This document shows, piece by piece, positions 37,844-45,553 of a stretch of 64,000 nucleotides of DNA. Position 1 is the first letter of the stretch; each line of letters opens with the position of its first letter. The stretch is from the NCBI GenBank assembly GCA_963753075.1, contig CAVWAR010000012.1, positions 192,013-256,012 of the forward strand, in the 5' to 3' direction. The notes beneath the pieces were generated by a model. It was not told where the DNA came from and did no database searches. It was given only the letters and a program-made list of their open reading frames with translations. The stretch is from Prado023 sp963753075. Its GTDB lineage: Bacteria > Actinomycetota > Actinomycetes > S36-B12 > CAIYMF01. The translations under genes and the position numbers were made by a program.

Positions 37844-39259
37844 ATGAAGCGTGCGCTGTTGGTTGGGACGGGTCTGGTTCTCGTTGGTGGTGTGGTCACA
37901 CCGGCGGTGACACCGGTGGGGGTGGACCCCGCGTCCGCTGCGGTCGCCGGTGGCGCGGCGATGCCGTTCGACTTCGACGGGGACGGCTACGCGGATCTGA
38001 CGGTGGGGGTTCAGTTCGAGGACTTGCGGGGAGTCAAGAACGCCGGGGCGGTGCAGGTGCTGTACGGGTCAGCGACCGGACCGACGGCGCGGGATCAGGC
38101 GTGGCATCAGGGCCGCAAGGGCATCAAGAACAAACTTGAACGGTCCGACCGGTTCGGCCAGGTGCTGGCCTCCGGGGACTTTGACGCCGACGGGTACGCC
38201 GACCTGGCAATCGGCATCCCCGGCGAGGACATCGGGACCAAGAAGGACGCCGGGGCGGTGCAGGTGCTGTATGGCGGGGCACGCGGGCTGACCGCCCGGG
38301 ATCAGGTGTGGCACCAGGGCAAGCCGGGGGTTCCCGGCCGCAACCAGACGTACGACCGCTTCGGTGCGAAGTTGGCCTCTGGCGACTTCGACGCCGATGG
38401 GTACGCCGACCTCGTGGTGGGGTCCCCGGTCGTGGTCCTGCGCGGCGGGCCCCGTGGGCTCACAGCGTCGGCGGCGCAGTCGTGGCGCCTGAGTCCGGGC
38501 GACACCATGGGCCAACCTGCCTGGGACGGATGGGCGGCAGAGTTAGCCACGGGTGACGTGAACGGCGACGGCCACGACGACTTGGCCATCGCTCGCGGTA
38601 CTCCTTTGGGCCAGGGCTCGCCGGTGCACCTGCTGCTGGGCAGCCCAAGCGGGCTGACCGTTGAAGGGAGCCAGTACTTCCTGTCGACGGATCTGAACAC
38701 GGTTCTCACGGACCCGTGCTGCACGCTGGTGTTGGCCGACTTCAACCGGGACGGTCACGCCGACCTTGTGATGGGCTCGGACTCGGGTGCGGCCGTTCTC
38801 TATGGCCATGTCGATGGGCTGCACCCCGGTCCCCTTCCACATTCTGCGGTGGTTTCCCCCGGTGTCGACGCCATCTGGCCGGGCTTCTGGGGGGACGAGG
38901 ACGTCGCCGATCCGGTGGCCGCGGGGGATCTGACGGGTGACGGCTACCCGGACTTGATCATCGGCCGGCGGGTGGTCCTGGGCACAGCTGGCGGCCTTGG
39001 TCAGGAACTGCGGGATTGGCGGGCCATTCCTGGGGACTTCGGAGCAGTCAGGGTCGTACCGTTGAGCGGTTCCGGCCACCAGTGGCTGGCCATGACGTCC
39101 GGGGACTCCGCGCTCCCGTACTATGCCGGCGCGGTTGCCGTGCTGCAAGGCACCGCGAACGGTGACGTCGGCGCAGTGACCTTCTGGAGTCAGGACAGCC
39201 CCGGCATTCGCGGCAGGGCAGAACGCTTCGACGGCTTCGGCTCCAGCATCGGGGGCTGA
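37844..39259 (+). CDS. Secreted FG-GAP / VCBS repeat protein, probably truncated
   Basis: A 471-residue exported protein. A signal peptide (MKRALLVGTGLVLVGGVVTPAV) is followed by at least six integrin-alpha-like FG-GAP repeats, each with a calcium-loop motif: DFDGDGYADLTVG, DFDADGYADLAIG, DFDADGYADLVVG, DVNGDGHDDLAIA, DFNRDGHADLVMG and DLTGDGYPDLIIG. Repeats one and two share AGAVQVLYG and ARDQ-x-WHQG segments. Such proteins form extracellular beta-propellers. The reading frame stops right after RFDGFGSSIGG, where a further repeat would be expected, suggesting loss of the C-terminus. ATG 37844 starts the signal peptide; GTG 37802 is in frame upstream. It lies 115 bases after the ISL3 end. Confidence 0.88.
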   Translation: MKRALLVGTGLVLVGGVVTPAVTPVGVDPASAAVAGGAAMPFDFDGDGYADLTVGVQFEDLRGVKNAGAVQVLYGSATGPTARDQAWHQGRKGIKNKLERSDRFGQVLASGDFDADGYADLAIGIPGEDIGTKKDAGAVQVLYGGARGLTARDQVWHQGKPGVPGRNQTYDRFGAKLASGDFDADGYADLVVGSPVVVLRGGPRGLTASAAQSWRLSPGDTMGQPAWDGWAAELATGDVNGDGHDDLAIARGTPLGQGSPVHLLLGSPSGLTVEGSQYFLSTDLNTVLTDPCCTLVLADFNRDGHADLVMGSDSGAAVLYGHVDGLHPGPLPHSAVVSPGVDAIWPGFWGDEDVADPVAAGDLTGDGYPDLIIGRRVVLGTAGGLGQELRDWRAIPGDFGAVRVVPLSGSGHQWLAMTSGDSALPYYAGAVAVLQGTANGDVGAVTFWSQDSPGIRGRAERFDGFGSSIGG

Positions 39260-39931
39260 GCCTCGTCTCGCTGGTTCACCGGATCGCGTGGGGCGGCACT
39301 CGCCAGGACACGCGGCTGCGACCAACCACAGGGAGTCCGCAGGTGGCTCTCGATCCGCTGCCGACGGCGGCGCAGTGTCTCGACCGAGCCGCCGCACGAC
39401 CTGCAATCCTGCGCCACAAACAGCGCGGGAATCAAGGGGAAAGTGGAGCCAGGAGACCACTTCGGGCGCGTGATCGGTGGCACTTGGTCGACAGTTCGGT
39501 AGCGGTGGTCGGGATGCCCGGATTGTGGCCAGCAGCTGCAGCAACTCCCGAGACCGGGCGGCCTGCCCCACCTTCGCCCGGTCCAACGCCGTCGCCAGCG
39601 CCACAGCCACCTCGCCCTTCGCCGTCCCAGACGCCTGGTACACGTCCAACTCCGCGCGCACCGCGGTCGCCTCGTGATCCCTGACATCAAGGACGCCACT
39701 CGTTCGAGGGATCGTGGACGAGCCGCCCGAGGCCTGGCGTCGGGTGTGCGGGCGCCTCGGGGCGCCGATTGCCCAGCCGCAGGGGCCCCAGCCCAAAAAC
39801 CAGCCAGTGACATTCGGCCCCATAGGCTGGTCACAACGCCGCGAGTGGACGCGCCGAGCGTGGACGGGCGTGGCTGCACGACCCACGATGGGCCACCTGT
39901 GACTGAGCGCCTTGAGGACTCGAGAACTGCT
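39260..39931. other. Long gap with decayed coding traces
   Basis: About 670 bases with no convincing intact gene. On the minus strand around 39490-39720 a stretch reads LDVRDHEATAVRAELDVY, then VAVALATALDRAKVG and SRELLQLLATIRA. It looks like a genuine helical protein fragment, loosely like small proteins found in actinobacterial prophages, but has no clear start or stop. Nothing else is supported. Confidence 0.4.
39882..39898. repeat. Direct repeat flanking toxin-antitoxin module, left copy
   Basis: CCCACGATGGGCCACCT matches CCCACTATGGGGCACCT at 40578-40594 in 15 of 17 positions. The two copies bracket the toxin-antitoxin pair. Confidence 0.4.
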
Positions 39932-39950
39932 CGGTACCGCCGTGGTACCG
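39932..39950. promoter_or_regulatory. Predicted operator of the toxin-antitoxin operon
   Basis: CGGTACC and GGTACCG form a perfect 7-base inverted repeat with a 5-base spacer, ending 7 bases before the antitoxin start. Ribbon-helix-helix antitoxins usually bind such sites to repress their own operon. No ribosome binding site lies between the palindrome and ATG, so the mRNA may be leaderless. Confidence 0.6.
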
Positions 39951-39957
39951 TTGCGCT

Positions 39958-40155
39958 ATGGCGATGAACCTCCGACTCAGCGATGCCGAGAGCGATGCCC
40001 TGCGTTCGAGGGCCGAGCAGGAGGGGCGCTCGATGCAGGAGGTCGCGCGAACCGCCATCGCCCAGTACGTCTCGGACCGCCCGCAGCGACTGCTGAGCGC
40101 GATCCAGCGTGTACGCACCGAGGATCGTGAGCTGCTCGAGCGACTGAGCAAGTGA
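39958..40155 (+). CDS. Ribbon-helix-helix antitoxin
   Basis: A 65-residue protein: MAMNLRLSDAESDALRSRAEQEGRSMQEVARTAI, a CopG/Arc-type ribbon-helix-helix with a short N-terminal strand (MNLRLS). The C-terminal tail (RLLSAIQRVRTEDRELLERL) would be the toxin-neutralising segment. The toxin gene overlaps by 4 bases (GTGA), the usual antitoxin-first order. The second Met (39964) is an equally good start. Autorepression through the palindrome just upstream is inferred. Confidence 0.85.
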   Translation: MAMNLRLSDAESDALRSRAEQEGRSMQEVARTAIAQYVSDRPQRLLSAIQRVRTEDRELLERLSK

Positions 40156-40541
40156 GCGCCGAGGAGATCGACTACCTCTCGGTCGAGGATCTACTCGAGA
40201 TCGCCGCTGGCGTGATCGATCACGTGGTGGTCAGGGACGCCGGCCTTCTGGCGGCAGCCGCCGCCCGCCCCCGGGTCACCGTCTTCGGTGAGGACGCCTA
40301 CCCGGCCTTCGAGGACAAGGCCGCAGCGCTGCTGCATTCGCTGGTCCGCAACCACGCCCTCGTGGATGGCAACAAGCGCTTGGCATGGTCGGCTGCGCGC
40401 ATCTTCTGCCTGCTCAACGGCCGGGATCTGACTCACACCGTCGATGAGGCCGAGGACCTCATGCTCAGCGCGGCATCTGGCCGGCTCGACGTGCCGCAGA
40501 TCGCGACGTGGATCGTGGCCCACACAGCGGGTGCGTCCTAA
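40152..40541 (+). CDS. Doc-type (Fic superfamily) toxin
   Basis: A 129-residue Fic/Doc-fold protein. Doc toxins are kinases that phosphorylate EF-Tu and stop translation. The active loop is visible as HALVDGNKRLAW (about 72-83), matching the Doc form H-x-F-x-(D/A)-(G/A)-N-K-R with Leu for Phe. Upstream helices (IAAGVIDHVVVRDAGLLAAAAARPRV and FEDKAAALLHSLVRN) match the usual Doc layout. GTG 40152 overlaps the antitoxin stop. The ORF is intact, so the module could be active. Confidence 0.9.
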   Translation: MSAEEIDYLSVEDLLEIAAGVIDHVVVRDAGLLAAAAARPRVTVFGEDAYPAFEDKAAALLHSLVRNHALVDGNKRLAWSAARIFCLLNGRDLTHTVDEAEDLMLSAASGRLDVPQIATWIVAHTAGAS

Positions 40542-40577
40542 TGCCGCGAAGCGCGCACGAGGGTCAGGCATGAAGCG

Positions 40578-40594
40578 CCCACTATGGGGCACCT
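40578..40594. repeat. Direct repeat flanking toxin-antitoxin module, right copy
   Basis: CCCACTATGGGGCACCT, 15/17 identical to the copy at 39882-39898, lies 37 bases after the toxin stop. Confidence 0.4.
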
Positions 40595-40631
40595 CAGCGG
40601 CGGCCACCCCGCGAGGGACTCGTGCGAGCAG

Positions 40632-41153
40632 CTACTCGCTGACCGTCACCCCGGGGGGCTGGGCCAAGTAGCTGGCGGCGAAATCCGGGTCGTCGGTGTC
40701 CACAAGGCAGAGGACGACGTAGGTGCCGCTCTCCACGGGGAACGTCGACGAGCCTGTCTCACCCGGCAGCGCCCGGCCCACCGTCCCGGAGGGTTCGGCG
40801 ATGTCCAGCGGTTCACCGTAGTAGGGCTCGGGCTGGTGGGCAGCCACGAAGTCGTCGACAGTGGCCCCTTCTGCGAGCCGAAGCAGCAGCGCTCCGCTGC
40901 CGATCTCGCTTGTGTTGACGATGTCGACACCGACCACTCCCGCACCCACGTCGCCGGGGCCGCCGTACGAGCAGCTGCTGCCATCAAAGGTGACCGATAG
41001 GACCGGCTGCTCGGCTGCCCCGTCCGACTCCTGGGTTGCCGCAGCGCTTGCGGCCACTTCGTCACCTTCCTGCTGGTCGTTGCCCGAACAACCAGCCAGC
41101 AGGGCGAGGCCCGAAGCCAGAGCCGCCGCGCTGAGGATCTGCCGTGCACTCAT
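40632..41153 (-). CDS. Putative lipoprotein of unknown function
   Basis: 173 residues with a lipoprotein signal (MSARQILSAAALASGLALLAGCSG, lipobox LLAGC with Cys at about 22). An acidic Ala/Ser/Glu linker follows, then a globular domain: VLSVTFDGSSCSYGGPG, VVGVDIVNTSE and GTYVVLCLVDTDDPDFA. Two Cys in this domain may form a disulfide. The beta-sandwich-like pattern resembles small secreted copper-protein-like folds, but no copper ligands are evident. Promoter region and partners unknown. Confidence 0.8.
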   Translation of the reverse strand: MSARQILSAAALASGLALLAGCSGNDQQEGDEVAASAAATQESDGAAEQPVLSVTFDGSSCSYGGPGDVGAGVVGVDIVNTSEIGSGALLLRLAEGATVDDFVAAHQPEPYYGEPLDIAEPSGTVGRALPGETGSSTFPVESGTYVVLCLVDTDDPDFAASYLAQPPGVTVSE

Positions 41154-41552
41154 GGAACATCCCTTCCCGTGATGGCCGATGGAGGCTCCAAAGTAGGACT
41201 TCTACCGCGCCGTGTCGATCTCCAGAGCGATCCCTCGCGGCCGGCGCACTGCCATGGCAGGGCCTCGGCCGCTCATCGCAGGCTCCCTCCACCCCAGGGC
41301 GGTCGCCCACGAGTAGAAGGTGATCCACCAGCCGTCGGCACTATCGCCGGACCTTCCGCGGCGCCGCTGACGAAGCCGAGATCGGCCGCAGCATCGATGC
41401 CATGCACCCCACGATCGACACCTGGGGCGGCTGAACCCATGGCTCGGTGATTTGCACGCGAGCCGCACGGCCGCAGGGCAGCTCACCAGGGCGGTGACAC
41501 CCCGGATGGTTCTGGTCCAGGGGCCCAACGGCACCCGGATTCGGCCAGCAGG
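41154..41552. other. Gap with gene fragments, no intact gene
   Basis: About 400 bases. A minus-strand stretch (about 41211-41340) reads GWWITFYSWATALGWREPAM...GIALEID, then stop. A plus-strand stretch (41342-41434) reads RRTFRGAADEAEIGRSIDAM..., then stop. Both look like C-terminal remnants without starts. I cannot assign either. Confidence 0.35.
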
Positions 41553-41966
41553 TCAGCAGCTGCCGGTCAGGAACGCTGCGAACTCCGGTTGTGTGGGAAG
41601 CGAGCCGGGGTCCCCGGCGCCTGAGTAGGCCGCCCAGGCCGCCGTTGGGTCAGCGCCGAACTGTGCGCACGCCTCGGCTTGCCCGGCGGGGGGCGTCAGC
41701 TCCCAGGCCATGGCCAGCAGGCTCGCGCCGACCGACATCGCTGGAGTGGTCTCGGTGACTTCCGATGTCCGGGCTGCGGTGGCGGTCTTCGCCGCTGCGT
41801 CGGCCGTGGACAGCAGCACGAGGGCGAGGACGGTCGCAGCGGCAGCCACGATTGTCGCGAACACCATCCAGGACCGGTGGGTGATGGCGTGTGTGGGTGC
41901 CGCAGCGTCGGCTGGCGCCGAGGCGCCCGGTTCGGCGACGGTGGTCTCGCCAGTGGTCGAAGTCAT
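41553..41966 (-). CDS. Hypothetical single-pass membrane protein
   Basis: 137 residues starting MTSTTGETTVAEPG. A Ser/Thr/Ala-rich N-terminus, one hydrophobic segment (WMVFATIVAAAATVLALVLLS, about 33-53) and an outer C-terminal region containing EACAQFGADPTAAW and ending FLTGSC. The two Cys may form a disulfide outside the membrane. ATG 41966 follows CAGGA. Unrecognised; it is divergent from trmB. Confidence 0.65.
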   Translation of the reverse strand: MTSTTGETTVAEPGASAPADAAAPTHAITHRSWMVFATIVAAAATVLALVLLSTADAAAKTATAARTSEVTETTPAMSVGASLLAMAWELTPPAGQAEACAQFGADPTAAWAAYSGAGDPGSLPTQPEFAAFLTGSC

Positions 41967-42053
41967 TCCTGTTCCGTCCGATTGGGGATCTCCGGTGAAA
42001 GGTTGCCTGATCGCCGGTGCTGGCAGAGCCACCGTTGGTCCCGAGGCTGGGGG

Positions 42054-42116
42054 TCATCCGGCGCGCCTGATACGGACCATTCACCCCCCGGCGGTGCCGG
42101 ACCACACCACAAGGGG
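42054..42116 (+). repeat. Diverged partial duplicate of the trmB 5' end
   Basis: The bases from 42054 resemble those from 42330. Translated in the same frame they give HPARLIRTIHPPAVPDHTT versus HPSRPIRTFHPRRSRTTP in TrmB. The copies are 276 bases apart, a multiple of three. Confidence 0.5.
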
Positions 42117-42318
42117 AGCTGCCCTCGCCCTGCGCGTGGCGGCACACGTTGGCGTGGTGCGCTGGCCCGGCGTGCACTCGTGGCTGGCGCGCAGGTCCCT
42201 CTCTCTGCCAATCTGGCTACCACGGTTGCTGATGCAACCCGTTCGTCCATCCGGTGGAGGTGTCGGGTGCAGCGCTGGTCGGCATCCTTGTGCTTCGGCA
42301 GGATTGCGGTCGCACGCG

Positions 42319-42993
42319 ATGTCTGAGCGTCATCCATCGCGCCCGATCCGGACGTTTCACCCGCGGCGGAGTCGGACCACCCCGTCCGCGGCGTCGGCGC
42401 TGACCCGACTGCTGCCCGGATGGGGCATCGAGGTCGCGACGGCTCCGGCCGACCTCGGCGGCGAGTTCCACCCGCCCCGGCCGGTTGTGCTCGAGATCGG
42501 GTCCGGCATGGGGGAGGCCACCCTCGCGATGGCCAAAGCGGACCCCGACACGGGAATCGTTGCCGTGGACGTGCACACGCCGGGGATCGGCGCGCTGCTC
42601 GCCGCTGCGGAGCGAGGGTCGCTGGGCAACGTGCGGGTGTGCATCGGTGACGCTGTTGAGCTCATGGATCGCCTCGCCCCGGGTTCGCTGGCGGGAATCC
42701 GCGCCTACTTCCCCGACCCGTGGCCGAAGGTCCGCCATCACAAGCGGCGGCTGATCCAGCCTGCTCTTGTCCGTCGCGCTGCCGAGCTCCTGTCTGTCGG
42801 TGGGACCTTGCACGTGGCAACCGACATCCAGGACTACGCCCTTCAGATGCTCGACGTCTGCTCCGCCGAGCCCACCCTGGACGTCGGTGCGGGGCTCGTG
42901 CCGCGCCCTGACTGGCGGCCCGTCACCGGCTACGAGCGACGTGGGTTGGCGGCGGGGCGTCCGAGCGTCGACCTCATCGCCACGCGGATCTGA
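42319..42993 (+). CDS. trmB: tRNA (guanine46-N7)-methyltransferase
   Basis: SAM-dependent formation of m7G46 in tRNA variable loops. 224 residues. Motifs: VVLEIGSGMGEATLAMAKADP (SAM site, about 57-77), AVDVHTPGIG, and the signature RAYFPDPWPKVRHHKRRL (about 133-150), with VATDIQDYALQML following. The ATG at 42319 is used; the frame is open for over 600 bases upstream, through a duplicated piece of its own 5' region. The C-terminus ends YERRGLAAGRPSVDLIATRI. Intact and of normal length. Confidence 0.93.
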   Translation: MSERHPSRPIRTFHPRRSRTTPSAASALTRLLPGWGIEVATAPADLGGEFHPPRPVVLEIGSGMGEATLAMAKADPDTGIVAVDVHTPGIGALLAAAERGSLGNVRVCIGDAVELMDRLAPGSLAGIRAYFPDPWPKVRHHKRRLIQPALVRRAAELLSVGGTLHVATDIQDYALQMLDVCSAEPTLDVGAGLVPRPDWRPVTGYERRGLAAGRPSVDLIATRI

Positions 42994-43002
42994 CGGTCCG
43001 GG

Positions 43003-43674
43003 TCAGCGCACGATCCGCAGGTTGAACATCGGGTCGCCCAGAGCGCCCATCGCCCTGAGCCAAAGCGGAAGCCACATCTCTGGGCCGCGGGCCGTGGTGA
43101 TGTCGCCGAGATCGAGGATGTCGTTCCAGCCGAACTCGCGAAGCAGGCCATCGACGATGGCCTTCGCGCCGGCGTCGTCGCCCGACAGGAAGACCGTCGT
43201 GGGCTCCGAGAGCCGACCGGGGTTGGTCATCAGCGCCGCGTTGAGTGTGTTCAGGGTCTTGACCACGCGGGCATCCGGGAAGGAGCGCTGGACCAACTCA
43301 GCCAAGGAGTCGGTGTTCGACACAGAGAGCGTCGGCGGGAACCCGTTCGAGCTGTCCAGGGGGTTCGACACGTCGATCAGGACCTTCCCGGACAGGTTCA
43401 CAGCCCCTGCCTGGGTGAGCGCGTCCAAGGTGGCTGACCCGCTGATGGCGTTCACCACCACCTCGGCTGAGCCAGCGACCGAGGGGAAGTCAGACAGGGC
43501 GACCGAGGGGTTCTGAGCGAACCAATCGGCCATCGACCCAGGCGGGCCGTCCAGCTGCCGGACCTTCGTGGTGTGCACGTCGCGGGTCCCCATGGAGACC
43601 TCATTGCCGGCGTTGGTGAAGCCCTCGGCGAGCGCGCGGCCCACCATGCCGGTGCCCAGGATTCCGATGCGCAT
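43003..43674 (-). CDS. NADPH-dependent F420 reductase-like protein
   Basis: A 223-residue Rossmann-fold protein: MRIGILGTGMVGRALAEGFTNAG with the GxGxxG dinucleotide motif at 7-12, then the phosphate-binding MGTRDVHTT. VVVNAISGSATLDAL, VLIDVSNPLD, VVKTLNTLNAALMTNP and TVFLSGDDAGAK are hallmarks of the NPDR / F420-dependent NADP oxidoreductase fold. The protein may reduce F420 or be an NADP-binding relative; sequence alone does not decide. A strong ribosome site (AGAGGAGG) precedes ATG 43674. Confidence 0.85.
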   Translation of the reverse strand: MRIGILGTGMVGRALAEGFTNAGNEVSMGTRDVHTTKVRQLDGPPGSMADWFAQNPSVALSDFPSVAGSAEVVVNAISGSATLDALTQAGAVNLSGKVLIDVSNPLDSSNGFPPTLSVSNTDSLAELVQRSFPDARVVKTLNTLNAALMTNPGRLSEPTTVFLSGDDAGAKAIVDGLLREFGWNDILDLGDITTARGPEMWLPLWLRAMGALGDPMFNLRIVR

Positions 43675-43767
43675 ATGACCCTCCTCTGCGGAGGCAACAT
43701 CCTCGCACTGACTCGGGTCGCACGGGGGTTCGGTCGGGCCGGACGTGATCAGCCGGGAGCGATCGGC

Positions 43768-44736
43768 TCAGCCGTGGTGCGGCATGATCGCGCCCTCGGG
43801 GACGACGCCGAGCCGACCGGCCTGGTAGTCCTCGATCGCCTTGATGACCTCGGCCTTGGTGTTCATCACGAACGGGCCGTAGGCGAACACTGGCTCGCGC
43901 AGCGGCTGCCCACCGAGCAGCAGCACCTCGAGTGCCGGTGTGGCCAGCTCCTGGCTCGGGGCCGCCTCAACGGTGATGTGGTCCCCGGATCCAAGGACCG
44001 CCAGCTGGCCGCCATTGATCGGCTGGCCGTGGGCGCCGACAGTGCCGCGCCCGGACAGGACATACACCAGCGCGTTGAAGTCCGACCGCCAGGGCACCTC
44101 GATGCGCCCCCCGGGGGCCACTGTGGCGTGGACGATGGAGATGGGTGACTGGCTGCGGCCCGGCCCGGTGTGACCGGCGACGGTCCCAGCCAGGATCCGC
44201 AGGAGGGCCCCTCCGTCGGCGCTGGAGGCCAGCGTGATGTCGCCACCCTCGAGCGGCTGATAGGCGGGGGGCAGGAACTTCTTGGCGGCTGGCAGGTTGA
44301 TCCAGAGCTGTATCCCGTGGAACAGGCCGCCGGACACAACCAGGGACTCGGGCGGGGTCTCGATGTGCAGGATGCCTGCGCCGGCGGTCATGTACTGGGT
44401 GCCGCCGTTGGCGATGATCCCGCCGCCGCCGTGCGAGTCCTGATGGATGAACGTGCCGTCCATCAGGTAGGTGAACGTCTCGAAGCCGCGGTGCGGGTGC
44501 CAGTCGGTGCCCCGGGGCTCACCGACGCCGTACTCGACCTCGCCCATCTGGTCCATGTGGACGAACGGATCGAGCGCGGCCTTGTCGACTCCCGCGAAGG
44601 CCCGGCGCACCGGGAAGCCCTCGCCCTCGAAGCCGCGCGGGGCTGTTGTGACGGCGCGCACGGTGCGCGACCGGGTGCCGGGCTCCGGGGCGTCGATGCG
44701 CGGCAGGGTCATGGTGTCGGCGGTCACGGCGGGCAT
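43768..44736 (-). CDS. Pirin family protein
   Basis: A 322-residue bicupin. The N-terminal cupin has the metal ligands in TDWHPHRGFETFTYLMDG (about 77-94), FIHQDSHGGGG and GAGILHIETPP (about 118-128). The C-terminal cupin includes APGGRIEVPWRSDFNALVYVLSG. Bacterial pirins such as YhhW have quercetin dioxygenase activity in vitro; the physiological role is unclear. It has a long leader with an inverted repeat upstream that may bind a repressor. Confidence 0.92.
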   Translation of the reverse strand: MPAVTADTMTLPRIDAPEPGTRSRTVRAVTTAPRGFEGEGFPVRRAFAGVDKAALDPFVHMDQMGEVEYGVGEPRGTDWHPHRGFETFTYLMDGTFIHQDSHGGGGIIANGGTQYMTAGAGILHIETPPESLVVSGGLFHGIQLWINLPAAKKFLPPAYQPLEGGDITLASSADGGALLRILAGTVAGHTGPGRSQSPISIVHATVAPGGRIEVPWRSDFNALVYVLSGRGTVGAHGQPINGGQLAVLGSGDHITVEAAPSQELATPALEVLLLGGQPLREPVFAYGPFVMNTKAEVIKAIEDYQAGRLGVVPEGAIMPHHG

Positions 44737-44765
44737 GGTGTCTCCTCAAGTTGTTGTACAAGATT

Positions 44766-44783
44766 CAACTATATGAGCAGTTG
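44766..44783. promoter_or_regulatory. Inverted repeat upstream of pirin gene
   Basis: CAACT (44766-44770) and AGTTG (44779-44783) flank the AT-rich ATATGAGC, next to TTGTACAA, about 30 bases before the pirin start. The low-GC island is the likely promoter and repressor site, MarR-type by its spacing (inference). Confidence 0.4.
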
Positions 44784-44866
44784 ATCCATTCCGCCAGCCT
44801 GTGGAGGAGTCCCGTTGGCGGCGGGAGGTGGCCATCGCGGGCGACCTGACGCCCGGTGAGGTGCGG

Positions 44867-45463
44867 TCAGTTCGCGTACGTGTAGATCGATGGCGTCGTG
44901 GACAGCGTGACCACCGAGGCGGCCTTCCGCAGAGCCTTGCGGTTCACCGACCAGATGCCCGCCGACACGGCCATGGTCGCCACCGACTGCTCGTCCTTGC
45001 GGCGTGCGAGTGGGCCGAAGGCCGCATCCGAGCCGAGGACGACCATCCCGGCGGCACCGCCGATCGCCACCTGGCTAGCGATGATCCGCCCGATCTCCAT
45101 CCCTGGCCGCCCGGCCCGCCTGCTGTGGGTGATCAGGCGCTGGCCGAGCATCCCGGCGACGATGATCGCGGCGTTTCCGGCCAGGAGGATCCGCTTGCGG
45201 GCGGCAATCTGCTCCGCGGTGACCGGCTTGCCGCCCAGGACCCGGTCGGCCACCTCCTCGATCCCGCGCTGGGGGAGGACAGTGAGGGCGATGTACAGCG
45301 ATCTGTTGAGTCCCCCGAGCGCCACGTTGGCCAGGGGCACCTTCTTGACGTCCCGCGCGACCTCCGGGTGGTAGGGGCCGCTGGCGGCCACCAGGACGGC
45401 TGATCGTCGCGCTATCCCGAGACCTGGCTGATTCTTGAGCAGGTCGTTGATCCGGTCGGACAT
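44867..45463 (-). CDS. Predicted membrane protein of unknown function
   Basis: 198 residues starting MSDRINDLLKNQPGLGIARR. At least three hydrophobic stretches: LNRSLYIALTVLP, RILLAGNAAIIVAGMLGQRLI and IIASQVAIGGAAGMVVLG. The layout resembles the N-terminal membrane part of actinobacterial Abhydrolase_9-type proteins, but no hydrolase domain follows, so that is a weak suggestion. ATG 45463 is used. It is divergent from mutY across a 90-base gap. Confidence 0.7.
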   Translation of the reverse strand: MSDRINDLLKNQPGLGIARRSAVLVAASGPYHPEVARDVKKVPLANVALGGLNRSLYIALTVLPQRGIEEVADRVLGGKPVTAEQIAARKRILLAGNAAIIVAGMLGQRLITHSRRAGRPGMEIGRIIASQVAIGGAAGMVVLGSDAAFGPLARRKDEQSVATMAVSAGIWSVNRKALRKAASVVTLSTTPSIYTYAN

Positions 45464-45553
45464 GACGTGCCTCCTGGCGCGTTGGGTGCGTCGAGTATCG
45501 CGCGCGCGAGCCTCTGCGTGCAGCACCACCCCGCAACGCTGAGAATGGGGCGC

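Noticed and set aside
38543..39886. 447-residue minus-strand open frame over the FG-GAP gene
   Set aside because: Most of it mirrors the FG-GAP repeats. Only the part beyond 39480 has protein-like character, and it lacks start and stop.
41710..42318. TrmB extended to a 427-residue protein
   Set aside because: The extension is antisense to a small membrane-protein gene and unlike any part of TrmB; only a short duplicated segment resembles it.
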